DNA from: Mesorhizobium sp. WSM4904
Lineage (GTDB): Bacteria > Pseudomonadota > Alphaproteobacteria > Rhizobiales > Rhizobiaceae
Assembly: GCF_029674545.1 (NCBI RefSeq)
Contig: NZ_CP121354.1
Coordinates: forward strand, 5,093,001 to 5,157,000
Length of the DNA: 64,000 nt
Direction of reading: 5' to 3'
The notes beneath the pieces are model-generated. The model saw only the letters and a program-made list of their open reading frames with translations. It was not told the origin of the DNA and did no database searches. Each line of letters opens with the position of its first letter. The first letter of the stretch is position 1. Positions 52,255 through 61,152 of this stretch are shown here, one piece after another. A program made the translations under genes and the position numbers.

Positions 52255-53406
52255 TCAATTGACAGCGATGTTGCGTCCTGCCGACGGCAGCAGGCTCTCC
52301 GTGCCGGGCGCGGAAACCGGAGCGCCGTGAAGAACCCAGTCGGCCGCGATCTGGCCGATCACCGGGGCAAGTTGGATACCATAGCCGCCGGCGCCCGCGG
52401 CGGTCACCAGGCTTGGCTCGGACGCATCGATCGGGCCGACGAAAGGGCGATGGTCGGCGGTCACCGGGTAAAGCCCCGCCCAGCCGCGGCCAAGCCGCGC
52501 GCCGGGCAAATCGGGCAGCCGCTCGAGCAGGAGTTCCGCCAGTCTGACCTTCGACTGTTCCTCGCACTGGTCGTTGTAGTTGTCGGGGTCCTCCGGCGCG
52601 GCCGAGTCCACCTTGTGGATCTCGGCGATCAGTTCGGTGCGCTTCTCGTGGCGGAAATTGAGGCCGCTTCCCTCGCCGTTCACGAGATCCATGACCATCG
52701 GCATCGTGTAATCGAGCGGCTCGTCGAGATGGACGACGACCGCCTCGTGACGCTCGGGCCAAATGTGCAGGCGCTGGCCGAAGAGTTCGGCGACCTGAGG
52801 CGCCCAGGCGCCGCCCGCATTGACCACGACATCGCAATCGATCGGATCGCCACTGGTCTCCAGCGTGTAGCCGCCTGACCGCCGCTTCGCCCCGAGCAGC
52901 TTGCGATACTGGCGTATTTCGCCGCCCTGGGCGCGGACCATCCGCGCCAGGAAATCGCACATCTCGTGAGGATCGAGGAAGCCATTGTCGGGTCCGAACA
53001 GCCCACCTTCCAGCCCATCCGGGCTGATATGAGGAACCAGTTGCTTGAGTTCGTCCGCACGATAGAGGCGCGACCGCAGGCCGGCCTCTTCCTGGATTTC
53101 CGCCGACTTCGCAAACAGCTCCATCTGCTTTTGCGTCCTTGCCAGCCGCAAATAGCCGATATGGTTGAAGCCAAGCCCCTGGCTCTCCCATTGACGGAAG
53201 CGGCGCAGCGAATGAACGCGAAGCATGATCTCGAACGGATCGGTGAATTGCGATCCGACCACGCCGACCGCCCTGCCGCTCGACCCGGAAGCGATCGACT
53301 GGCCTTCAAGCACCGTCACGCGCGCGCCCTGTTCGACCAGGTGGAGCGCCGAGCACAAGCCCAGCGTGCCCGCGCCGATCACCACGACATGAGGAGAAGC
53401 TGTCAT
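52255..53406 (-). CDS. FAD-dependent amine/amino-acid oxidoreductase (DAO family)
   Basis: A protein of 383 residues: N-terminal FAD motif VVVIGAGTLGLCSALHLVEQ (about 7-26), SGSSGRAVGVVGSQF, and C-terminal GAGGYGIQLAPVIGQIAADW. AGGAGG precedes the ATG. It lies 24 bp after the aminotransferase gene and so in one operon with it. Substrate likely an N-substituted amino acid or amine, by family. Confidence 0.88.
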   Translation of the reverse strand: MTASPHVVVIGAGTLGLCSALHLVEQGARVTVLEGQSIASGSSGRAVGVVGSQFTDPFEIMLRVHSLRRFRQWESQGLGFNHIGYLRLARTQKQMELFAKSAEIQEEAGLRSRLYRADELKQLVPHISPDGLEGGLFGPDNGFLDPHEMCDFLARMVRAQGGEIRQYRKLLGAKRRSGGYTLETSGDPIDCDVVVNAGGAWAPQVAELFGQRLHIWPERHEAVVVHLDEPLDYTMPMVMDLVNGEGSGLNFRHEKRTELIAEIHKVDSAAPEDPDNYNDQCEEQSKVRLAELLLERLPDLPGARLGRGWAGLYPVTADHRPFVGPIDASEPSLVTAAGAGGYGIQLAPVIGQIAADWVLHGAPVSAPGTESLLPSAGRNIAVN

Positions 53407-53430
53407 CCATGGTCCTCCTGGCGGTTCGTC

Positions 53431-54750
53431 TCAGAACTGCCGGGCGATGTCGCCCAGGATCTCGTCGATCGCCCGCAGAATGGCTCGAGCGTCCTCCTCG
53501 GTCATGGGCGTCGACAGCGCGAACAGGCCATAGCTAGCGGACAGGACGCCGCGGCCGAGCAGGCCCTTATGAAAGGCATCGAGCTTCCGGCGCTCGGACT
53601 GGCCGGGATAGACGGACCTATAATCCGTGACGGGATGGGCCGTGAAATGGACCTTGAACAGCGAGCCCAGGCCGACGCATTGGCCGGCAAGACCATGCTT
53701 GTCGAACGAGGCGGCGACGCCGTCGCGCAGCAGCGTCCCGAGATGATCGAGATGGACAAAGCTTTCCCTGGTAAGCGCCCGCATGGCGACCAGCCCGGCG
53801 CGCATCGTCACCGGATTGGCGGTGAAGGTGCCGCCATGCGGAAGCGCGGGCTTGCCCCGGGTAGGATCGAACACCGCCATGATGTCGGCCCGGCCGCCGA
53901 CGGCGCCCACGGGGAATCCCCCGCCGATGATCTTGCCGAGCGCGGTCAGGTCCGGCACGATTCCCCACAGCCCCTGCGCGCCGGAGTAGCCGAGGCGAAA
54001 AGAGATGACCTCGTCGAAGATGACCAGGGCGCCCGCCGCGTGGGCGATCTCGACCATGGCGCGCAGATAGTCCTGCCGCGCCGGGATCAGCCCGGCGCGG
54101 TTCGGCATGGGATCGATCAGCACGCCGGCAATCGAATCGCCCTGAGCGGCGAAGACCGCGCGCAAGGCCTCCGTGTCGTTGAAGGGCACGGCGATCACGT
54201 CGTCCAGCACCCCGCGCGGCGTGCCCCTCGCATAGGGCGTCGAATTCGGCAGGTCGCCCCAGTTGGCGGGAGAACTGTCCAGGCTGACTTCAGCGAAGTC
54301 GTAGGAGCCGTGATAGGCGCCCTCGATCTTGACGATCCTGGGTCGCCCGGTGAAGGCGCGAGCGGCCTTGATGGCCATCATCACGCCCTCGGTTCCCGAG
54401 TTGGCGAAGCGGATCTGGTCGACCGAGGGCAGCCGTTCGACCAAGAGTTCGGCAAGCTCGATCTCGCTGACCGTCGGCGCGCCGAAGGCCGTGCCGAACG
54501 GCAGCTGATCAACCACCGCCACCGCTACATCCGGCTGCGTGTAGCCATGGATCATGGCCGTGAAATTGTTGATGCAGTCGTAGTAGACGTTGCCGTCCAC
54601 GTCCCAGACCCTGCATCCCTCGCCTCTCGCGGCATAGATCGGAAAGGGATCGACGAAGACCGTCGTGCGCGTGTTGCCGCCCGGCATCACCTTTTTGGCG
54701 CGCTCGAACAGGCTCTTCGATAGGGGCATGTCGTTTGGATAGTGCGGCAT
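53431..54750 (-). CDS. Class III aminotransferase, GSA-aminomutase-like
   Basis: A protein of 439 residues. PLP-fold motifs: FANSGTEGVMMAIKAARAFT, IFDEVISFRLGYSG, and the Schiff-base Lys in LTALGKIIGGGFPVG. Resembles glutamate-1-semialdehyde 2,1-aminomutase, but the context (amine transport, FAD oxidase) favours a catabolic transaminase. Start at 54750 or the Met at 54729. Confidence 0.88.
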   Translation of the reverse strand: MPHYPNDMPLSKSLFERAKKVMPGGNTRTTVFVDPFPIYAARGEGCRVWDVDGNVYYDCINNFTAMIHGYTQPDVAVAVVDQLPFGTAFGAPTVSEIELAELLVERLPSVDQIRFANSGTEGVMMAIKAARAFTGRPRIVKIEGAYHGSYDFAEVSLDSSPANWGDLPNSTPYARGTPRGVLDDVIAVPFNDTEALRAVFAAQGDSIAGVLIDPMPNRAGLIPARQDYLRAMVEIAHAAGALVIFDEVISFRLGYSGAQGLWGIVPDLTALGKIIGGGFPVGAVGGRADIMAVFDPTRGKPALPHGGTFTANPVTMRAGLVAMRALTRESFVHLDHLGTLLRDGVAASFDKHGLAGQCVGLGSLFKVHFTAHPVTDYRSVYPGQSERRKLDAFHKGLLGRGVLSASYGLFALSTPMTEEDARAILRAIDEILGDIARQF

Positions 54751-54927
54751 GGCTCGATCGTATGGCTTCGTTGGCGCAGTGTGCAATCGGCCACGGAAGA
54801 CATGCAACGTGACCACACCCACCTATCTTCGCAAGATCGAGCGCCAAGGCGCGACATGACTTCCATGCCTATCATTTTAGTAAATTGTGATATAAAGCTT
54901 CCCGACATAGAGTGGAGAGTAAAGCGT

Positions 54928-55119
54928 ATGGGTGAGAAGTCAGGGTTCACAGACAAGGAAGTCGAAGAGCATCTTAGAACACGCCGCCAAGTGGCCTTTC
55001 ACCGTGACGGCGGTTCCGTTTCCAAGGTCGAATGCATTCATTGCGGCCAGCCCTTCGACCCTATACTCGCAACCGCAAGCCATCTTGGTCTTTGCAACTA
55101 TTGTTTCGACAAAGACTAG
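54928..55119 (+). CDS. Small zinc-ribbon-type protein
   Basis: A protein of 63 residues with CIHCGQPFDP and CNYC at the C-terminus, two CxxC pairs able to bind zinc. A promoter-like TGATATAAAG at 54887-54896 lies just before it, so the short start is preferred. Function unknown. Confidence 0.55.
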   Translation: MGEKSGFTDKEVEEHLRTRRQVAFHRDGGSVSKVECIHCGQPFDPILATASHLGLCNYCFDKD

Positions 55120-55209
55120 TCTGTCGCCGGTCTGATCCGGTGCAATTGGTCGCGGACAAACCCGTGATCGGCGCAGCGCCGCCGGATTTTGTGCCGGCTG
55201 AGACGAGCA

Positions 55210-56754
55210 CTACGACAGCCCGGCCGCGCGAAGGCCGCCGATGTAAAGCGCGCGCTTCTCCGGCTTCACGATCGGATGGTGTTCCTCCACCCATGCAACC
55301 GAAAGGTTCGGCTGCAGACGCAGCGCTTCCTGGAGGGCAGCCGCGGCAGTAGCAGTGTCTCCGGCCAGGGCGGCGGTTGCAGCATAGGTGCGCCACGCCG
55401 TGCCGAAAGTCGGCCTGAGCTGAATTGCCCTGCGCTCCAGATCGGCGGCCACGTCGAACCGCCCGGCAGTGAAATGGCATATGCCCATGGTGGAAAAGAT
55501 CGCCGCCTGAATGAAGTCGCGCGGGCTGAGGCGCGCGGCAATCCCGAGATGATGCAGGCCGTCCTCGGCCATGTCGCCATAGCCGTAAGTCGAGCCCAGA
55601 ATGCAGTGCGCCAGCGACAGGCCGGGATTGCGTTCGATCGCTTCCAGCAACTCGTCGACGGCAGAGCGGAAATTGCGCGACACCATATGGACATAGCCGG
55701 CCGACAGGTGCGCCCAGGGATCGTCCTGGTCGCGCACGATAGCCGCCTGGGCCCTCGCCAGCGCCGAGGCCAGCAGTTCTCGGGGCGTGGGCGTCAGGCC
55801 GAGCGCCGCCCGCGCGCCGGTCGTCCAGGCAAGCAGGCTGTTGGCGCGGGCATAGTCGGGATCGATCTCGAGGGCCTTGACGAGCAGATCCTCGGCGAGA
55901 TCGAGGTCTTTCTGCGATCCCCACGTCCAGACATGCGGCATCGCCTTCATGACGAAGCCCCAGGCGTCGAGTTTCTCAGCGGGACGGCTGTGCAGGCGCA
56001 GCCGCTCGGCTTCGTAAAGCTGGGGCTCGATCGAGGCCATCACCTTGTGGGTGATCTGGTCCTGCAGCGCCAGGAATTCGCCGCTTTCGACATCGAAGCG
56101 TTCCGCCCACACCTGCGTACCCGCGCTGGCGTCGCTCAGCGTCGCCGTGATCCTCAGAGCCTGACCGGACTGGCGCACGCTGCCTTGGAGCACGTAGCGA
56201 ACCTTCAACTCGCGGCGCAACCGATCGAGCTCGATACGCTGCGGATCGTAGGCGAAGGAAGAGCTGCGGTCGCGCACATGCAGGCCGCGCAACCGCGACA
56301 GGCCGGTGATGATGTCCTCGGATAGCCCGTCGGCGAAATAGGCCTTGTCGGGATCATCGCCGATCAAGCGAAAGCGGGTCACCGCGATCGACGGCCCCTC
56401 GTCCGCTTCGGCCGCGCCGTTCCGCGCATCGCTTGCGTCAAGCCGCACCTCGCCGGTCAGCCGGTAGCCCACGCGCGCGACCGACAGGATCGAATGCGAG
56501 GCGTCGGGCCCCTCGTCCAGGACCTTGCGCAAGGCTGCGATCTGCACCGACAGGTTGCCTTCCTCGACCGCCAGCCCGTTCCAGGCTGCATCGAGCAGTT
56601 CATCCTTGCCGACCACGGTTCCGGCCGAGCGCAACAGGCGCTCCAGAAGCAGCATGGCCCGGTAGCCTACCGAAATCGGCACTCCGCGTCGGTAAAGCAT
56701 TCCCGCTCCCGCATCGAGCAAGAAGGGACCAAAACTGTAGCGCCGCTCCTCCAT
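55210..56754 (-). CDS. Winged-helix/TolB-like/TPR transcriptional regulator, paralogue
   Basis: A protein of 514 residues with the same plan as the 18693-20234 product: winged helix with GTVVGKDELLDAAWNGLAVE (about 40-60), TolB-like domain with IAVTRFRLIGDDPDKAYFAD, TPR tail. It diverges from a methyltransferase gene at 56876. The parallel with the first locus suggests a shared ancestry of regulator and methyltransferase pairs. Confidence 0.85.
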   Translation of the reverse strand: MEERRYSFGPFLLDAGAGMLYRRGVPISVGYRAMLLLERLLRSAGTVVGKDELLDAAWNGLAVEEGNLSVQIAALRKVLDEGPDASHSILSVARVGYRLTGEVRLDASDARNGAAEADEGPSIAVTRFRLIGDDPDKAYFADGLSEDIITGLSRLRGLHVRDRSSSFAYDPQRIELDRLRRELKVRYVLQGSVRQSGQALRITATLSDASAGTQVWAERFDVESGEFLALQDQITHKVMASIEPQLYEAERLRLHSRPAEKLDAWGFVMKAMPHVWTWGSQKDLDLAEDLLVKALEIDPDYARANSLLAWTTGARAALGLTPTPRELLASALARAQAAIVRDQDDPWAHLSAGYVHMVSRNFRSAVDELLEAIERNPGLSLAHCILGSTYGYGDMAEDGLHHLGIAARLSPRDFIQAAIFSTMGICHFTAGRFDVAADLERRAIQLRPTFGTAWRTYAATAALAGDTATAAAALQEALRLQPNLSVAWVEEHHPIVKPEKRALYIGGLRAAGLS

Positions 56755-56875
56755 GAGCTCACGCTAATGCAACAAGGCTTTTTTTGGAAGTTTTCGGAAG
56801 TTTTAGCACCTCGGTTCGCTACATTTAGCGGCCCGCATTTCACCTTGATTGCTCCAGACCGAGAGGAGCGATCCC

Positions 56876-57592
56876 ATGACCGCCGCCACAAAAATCGAAC
56901 TTGCCGTGACCCCCTCCGCCCTGTTCCAAGAGATGTGGGGCATCTATCGCAAGGTCTTGGACAACAACTACCTGTTTCACCGTGAAGCTTATGCAGTGCT
57001 TCGCCAGTTGCTGCAAAGCCAACGCCCCGGCTTCACTTTCCTGGACATTGCGTGCGGAGACGCCTCGTTCAGCGCGGCTGCCTTGGAGGGCTTGCCCGTC
57101 GGTCGCTATGTCGGCATCGACCTGTCGCCGACAGCGCTTGACGAGGCGACCGCCAATATCGCCGGTCTGCCATGCGCCGCCGAACTGCGGCGCGGGGATT
57201 TCGTAGAGTGGCTGACCGCCTCGGAGGAGGCTGTCGATGTCGCCTGGGTCGGCCTGTCCTTGCACCATTTATCCTTCGACAAAAAACTCGAGGTGATGCA
57301 CCAGTTGCGGCGCCTTGTCGGCCCATCAGGGACGCTCCTGGTCTACGAGAATACATGCAAAATGTGGGAGAGCCGGGCCGGCTGGATGAGACGATGGGAA
57401 CGGCAGCGCAAAGATTTTGCAGCGCTCAGCAGCCTCGAATGGTTGCTGCTCGCCACCCACGTGCATAGCATGGACCACCCTGAGACGGCATCTTCCTGGC
57501 GGAATCTTGGCCAGCGAGCCGGCTTCCGCGAGGTGCGGGAGCACTACAGGAGTCCTTCGAACCTGTTCCGGCTGTTCAGCTTCAAGGGTTAG
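56876..57592 (+). CDS. Class I SAM-dependent methyltransferase
   Basis: A protein of 238 residues. Motif I FTFLDIACGDASFSAAAL (about 50-67), IDLSPTALDEATAN, and VGLSLHHLSFDKK. GAGAGGAG precedes the ATG at 56876. Substrate unknown. Divergent to the regulator gene. Confidence 0.85.
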   Translation: MTAATKIELAVTPSALFQEMWGIYRKVLDNNYLFHREAYAVLRQLLQSQRPGFTFLDIACGDASFSAAALEGLPVGRYVGIDLSPTALDEATANIAGLPCAAELRRGDFVEWLTASEEAVDVAWVGLSLHHLSFDKKLEVMHQLRRLVGPSGTLLVYENTCKMWESRAGWMRRWERQRKDFAALSSLEWLLLATHVHSMDHPETASSWRNLGQRAGFREVREHYRSPSNLFRLFSFKG

Positions 57593-57904
57593 CGGCTGAC
57601 GCGGCCGACAACTTCACCGCGTCGAGGAGCCGGGCCGGCGAATACACACGTGAACCAAGGCGGCGCGAGCGGGGCGGGAAACCTGAGTTTCTTCACACGG
57701 TGACGATCGTATGGCTCGCCTCCGAATATCCGCAGCGGCCAGACCGGCCAGGCGACGCGGGCCACAGATATCCTTTTCCGTCGCAACATCGAGCTGCGAG
57801 GTCAGGGAATTCGCTCATGGACTATTTGAATTGATCGGCGTGGCACGGCACGAGCAAAACCCTATTGTGTTGGTTTGGGCTGCATCAAACGGAGCGCCAA
57901 ACCC
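57593..57904. other. Intergenic, no supported gene
   Basis: About 310 bp with no distinct motif. Probably holds the promoter of the amidohydrolase gene. Confidence 0.35.
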
Positions 57905-59053
57905 ATGACCCTGACCAATCGAGATCTCGTCGAGCTGACGGAATGGCGCCGCAAGCTGCACCGGCAGCCGGAGATCTCCAACGAGGAGGAGAAGACGGCG
58001 CGCGAGGTCGTCGATTTCCTCGCCGATACCGGGCCGGACAAGGTGCTGACCGGACTGGGCGGCCACGGCGTGGCGGCGGTCTATGACAGCGGTGAAGCCG
58101 GGCCGACGGTGCTGTTCCGCTCGGAGCTCGACGCGTTGCCGATCCACGAGCTTTCGGGCGTGGCGCATTCATCGCAGGTGCCGGGCAAGTCGCATATGTG
58201 CGGCCATGACGGACACACGGCGATCCTTGCCGCGCTCGGCCGCCAGCTTGGGCGCCAGAGGCCGGCGCGCGGCCGCGTAGTGCTGATGTTCCAGCCGGCG
58301 GAGGAGACCGGCAACGGTGCGGCCGGCGTCGTCGCCGATCCGCGCTTTTGCGAGATCCAGCCTGATTTCGCCTTCTCGCTGCACAATCTGCCGGGCGTGC
58401 CGTTCGGCGAGGTGCGGCTCAAAGCCGGCGTGGTGAACTGCGCCTCGCGCGGCATGCGGATCGTGCTCGAGGGCAAGACCGCGCACTCCTCCATGCCCGA
58501 AACCGGCACCTCGCCGATGCTGGCGGTGAGCGAGCTGATGCCGCAGCTTCCGGCGCTCGGACGCGGCACCTTTGCCGATGACGATTTCGGCATGGTGACC
58601 GTCACCCATTGCTCGATGGGCGAAGCGGTGTTCGGCATCGCGCCCGGCCATGCCGAGGTGTGGGCGACGCTGCGCACCCGCCGCGACGAGCGCATGACGT
58701 ATCTGTGCACCGCCGCGGAGGCACTGACGGCGAAGATCGCCGCCCAGCACGGCCTTTCCGCCCGCCACGACTATCACGAGATTTTCGTCGCCAGCGTCAA
58801 CGCGCCGGACGCGGTGGAGCATCTGAACCGGGCGCTGGACGAGGAAGGCGTGACACGCAGCGAGGAAGCGCTGCCGATGCGCGCCTCGGAGGATTTCGGC
58901 ATCTTCGGCCACAACGCCAAGTCGGCGATGTTCTTCCTCGGCGCCGGCGAGCGCCACCCTTCGCTCCACAATCCCGACTACGATTTTCCGGACGACCTGA
59001 TCCCGATCGGCTCGCGGATATTCATGCGCACGGCGCGCAATCTGCTCGGCTGA
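57905..59053 (+). CDS. M20-family amidohydrolase
   Basis: A protein of 382 residues. Zn-ligand motif MCGHDGHTAILAALG (about 101-115), then FQPAEETGNGAAGV, GKTAHSSMPETGTSP and MRASEDFGIFG. Typical of N-acyl-amino-acid or indole-3-acetyl-amino-acid hydrolases. Substrate cannot be told from sequence. Confidence 0.85.
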   Translation: MTLTNRDLVELTEWRRKLHRQPEISNEEEKTAREVVDFLADTGPDKVLTGLGGHGVAAVYDSGEAGPTVLFRSELDALPIHELSGVAHSSQVPGKSHMCGHDGHTAILAALGRQLGRQRPARGRVVLMFQPAEETGNGAAGVVADPRFCEIQPDFAFSLHNLPGVPFGEVRLKAGVVNCASRGMRIVLEGKTAHSSMPETGTSPMLAVSELMPQLPALGRGTFADDDFGMVTVTHCSMGEAVFGIAPGHAEVWATLRTRRDERMTYLCTAAEALTAKIAAQHGLSARHDYHEIFVASVNAPDAVEHLNRALDEEGVTRSEEALPMRASEDFGIFGHNAKSAMFFLGAGERHPSLHNPDYDFPDDLIPIGSRIFMRTARNLLG

Positions 59054-59074
59054 TCGTCTCGAGGGAAAGGCGTA

Positions 59075-59368
59075 TCAGTTTACGGAAAATCTGAACCGGT
59101 CCGACTGTTCGTCGCCGGTTTCCAGCGCGTCCGGCGCAAGGATGCCTTGAGCCAGGGCGAAGGCTTCGAAGGCAAGGCGCGCCGATTCCACATCGGTTTT
59201 GCCAGCCAGGGCGGACCGGCAGGCAGCGGATGTGGCTGCATGGATCGAGGTGCGGCTGCCCGACCACTCGTCCAAGACCTGACAGGCTTCCATCACGGAC
59301 GATATCTCGTATGGGAAGCCAAGCCCGACAAACACGTGAATTGGATGGGAAAAGGATCCGACCTTCAT
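59075..59368 (-). CDS. DUF982 family protein, second member
   Basis: A protein of 97 residues: FSHPIHVFVGLGFPYEISSV, CQVLDEWSG, ATSAACRSALAGKTDVESAR, AFEAFALAQGI. Same family as the product of 9098-9457. The ATG at 59368 has AGGG upstream. Confidence 0.75.
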   Translation of the reverse strand: MKVGSFSHPIHVFVGLGFPYEISSVMEACQVLDEWSGSRTSIHAATSAACRSALAGKTDVESARLAFEAFALAQGILAPDALETGDEQSDRFRFSVN

Positions 59369-59455
59369 CGCTAACCCTGCCGTTGTGGACGCGAGACTTT
59401 GTCTTGGCAAGCCAAACCGCGTCGCGCGGAAACGGATTCACGCGCCGCGCTTAAG

Positions 59456-59516
59456 TTTTGTTCGATGCATGTCGTTCTCCCAAAACCGCTGCGCACTTTT
59501 GGGCGACATGCATTGG
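59456..59516. repeat. Palindromic element related to family D
   Basis: ATGCATGTCGTTCTCCCAAA and TTTTGGGCGACATGCATTGG are inverted around a GC-rich centre. The CATGTC...GACATG arms match the end of the 7.6 kb family D copy. Confidence 0.6.
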
Positions 59517-59702
59517 TCACCGGGAGGCCCGACTGCCTGGAGGCCAGAAATAAAGCCGAGCAGTCGGGCCGAGGACCATTGCTGGCCCTCAGAAAATGCC
59601 TCACGTCAAATCTACTCTTCAAGTCAGCCAATCGGCGGTCGGATATAGCCGAACGAGGTGTGAGCCACGCTTGCGCCTCAACCCCGGGAGAAATTGCGCA
59701 AT

Positions 59703-59735
59703 GAAAATGCCCGCCGGCCGAAGCCGGCGGGCATT
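59703..59735 (-). terminator. Terminator-like hairpin without an obvious gene
   Basis: Perfect 12-bp stem ATGCCCGCCGGC (59707-59718) and GCCGGCGGGCAT (59723-59734) with a 4-base loop. On the minus strand it is followed by TTTTC. Its transcript is unknown. Confidence 0.5.
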
Positions 59736-59969
59736 GCCCCCTACCCCAAGAATAGGTCGCCTTGTACCAGGCTTCCGCCGGATGGTCCGCCCAATGGATG
59801 ATCCAGCATTCCTATGCCGTGAAGACTACGCCTGTTGGGGGAAAAGCGCTGTAACCCCGCCGCAACAGCACGGGGGATTCGCAGGTTCCGCGTTGCGGTT
59901 CAGCGCGTCACGCGCCGCCCCCTCGCGCACATATATTGTTATGTCGGCTTACCGCCTGTATGAGCGGGG

Positions 59970-60371
59970 ATGATTTCGATCTCCCGCCTTGCCGCGCTCG
60001 TCCTGCTTGCGGCGATCACCTTCGCCACGCTTTCGCCGATCCAGATGCGGCCGCATTTGAGCGACGCGAACGTGGAACGTGCGCTGGCCTATATCCTGTT
60101 CGGCCTTGCGCTTGCCCTCGGCTTCCCAGCCCGCCTTGTGCAGACGATGCTGTTCGTCTGCGCCGTGGCAGGCGTGCTGGAGTTGCTTCAGGTGATCGAT
60201 CCCGGCCGGCATGCCCGGCTGCAAGATGGCCTCCTGAAAGCAGCGGCCGGTCTCATTGGGATAGCGATGGGAAGGCTCATCCTTGCAGCCGCGAAGAGGG
60301 CCGCCGCACGCCGCAATCCAGGCAACCGCGATCGCCCTCTAAGCCCCACTCGATCGGGAAACCCCACTTGA
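59970..60371 (+). CDS. VanZ-like small membrane protein
   Basis: A protein of 133 residues with about three helices (LAALVLLAAITFATLSPIQM, AYILFGLALALGFPARLV, MLFVCAVAGVLELLQVIDPG). The ELLQ and DPGR signature fits VanZ-like proteins. A basic, Pro-rich tail follows. Function unknown. Confidence 0.65.
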   Translation: MISISRLAALVLLAAITFATLSPIQMRPHLSDANVERALAYILFGLALALGFPARLVQTMLFVCAVAGVLELLQVIDPGRHARLQDGLLKAAAGLIGIAMGRLILAAAKRAAARRNPGNRDRPLSPTRSGNPT

Positions 60372-60468
60372 TCGAGATGATTGTCGGCCGTGTTCAGTGT
60401 TTCCGGCGAGCGGGCGATCGACCAGTGCCGCAGGATAATCATGGCCTGTCCGACCAGCGTTGATCGCC

Positions 60469-61038
60469 ATGCCGCCTGGAGCCGGTTCCGATGCGCTACG
60501 CGACTTCTTTGCCCGCGATGCAACCTTGGTGGCGCGTGCATTGATCGGCGCGCGGCTCGGGCTCGCCGGCGTCGGCGGCATCATCGTCGAGACCGAGGCC
60601 TATCGGCCCGACGATCCGGCCTCGCACAGTTATCGCGGCCGCACGCCGCGCAACGCGCCGATGTATGGCGCTCCCGGCAGCGCCTATGTCTACCGCTCCT
60701 ACGGCCTGCACTGGTGCCTGAACGCGGTGTGCCTGCCCGGCAGCGCGGTACTGATCCGCGCGATCCAGCCGCAATCCGGCATCGCAGCCATGCGCGACAG
60801 GCGAGGAACCGACGACGACCGGCTGCTTTGCTCCGGTCCGGGCAAGCTCTGCCAGGCGCTCGGCATCGACGGCTCGCATAACGGGCTGTTGCTCACCGCA
60901 CCGCCTTTCGAACTTGCCCGCTCCGAGACCACAGCGGCGGCGATCGTCACGGGGCGCAGGATCGGAATTTCGAGAGGCGTGGAAGCGCTATGGCGTTTCG
61001 GGCTCGCGGTTTCCCCCTATCTCAGCCGGAAATTTTGA
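60469..61038 (+). CDS. DNA-3-methyladenine glycosylase (AAG/MPG-type)
   Basis: A protein of 189 residues with the AAG fold: [20 protein letters not shown] and [18 protein letters not shown], then [13 protein letters not shown]. It removes alkylated purines. The start at 60469 is uncertain, and an in-frame TTG at 60460 is possible. Confidence 0.85.
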   Translation: MPPGAGSDALRDFFARDATLVARALIGARLGLAGVGGIIVETEAYRPDDPASHSYRGRTPRNAPMYGAPGSAYVYRSYGLHWCLNAVCLPGSAVLIRAIQPQSGIAAMRDRRGTDDDRLLCSGPGKLCQALGIDGSHNGLLLTAPPFELARSETTAAAIVTGRRIGISRGVEALWRFGLAVSPYLSRKF

Positions 61039-61152
61039 GGCATCGGGCAGAGGCGACGCAACCGAAAGCATGCCGCGCTGAAATGGATTCAAACTTCTGG
61101 CGACAGGCAATAGAGTGTGGGAACCCGACACGACTTGGTTTGCGCGACCGCT

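Larger units (their letters stand above)
59369..59969. other. Intergenic, no supported gene
   Basis: About 600 bp. Holds a family D-type palindrome at 59456-59516 and a minus-strand terminator-like hairpin at 59703-59735 without an obvious gene. A 22-codon frame MLDHPLGGPSGGSLVQGDLF ends just before that hairpin but lacks a ribosome site. Confidence 0.4.

Noticed and set aside
60381..60881. Alternate frame over the 3-methyladenine glycosylase gene
   Set aside because: The overlapping frame at 60469 carries the AAG motifs, so the other one is a shadow.
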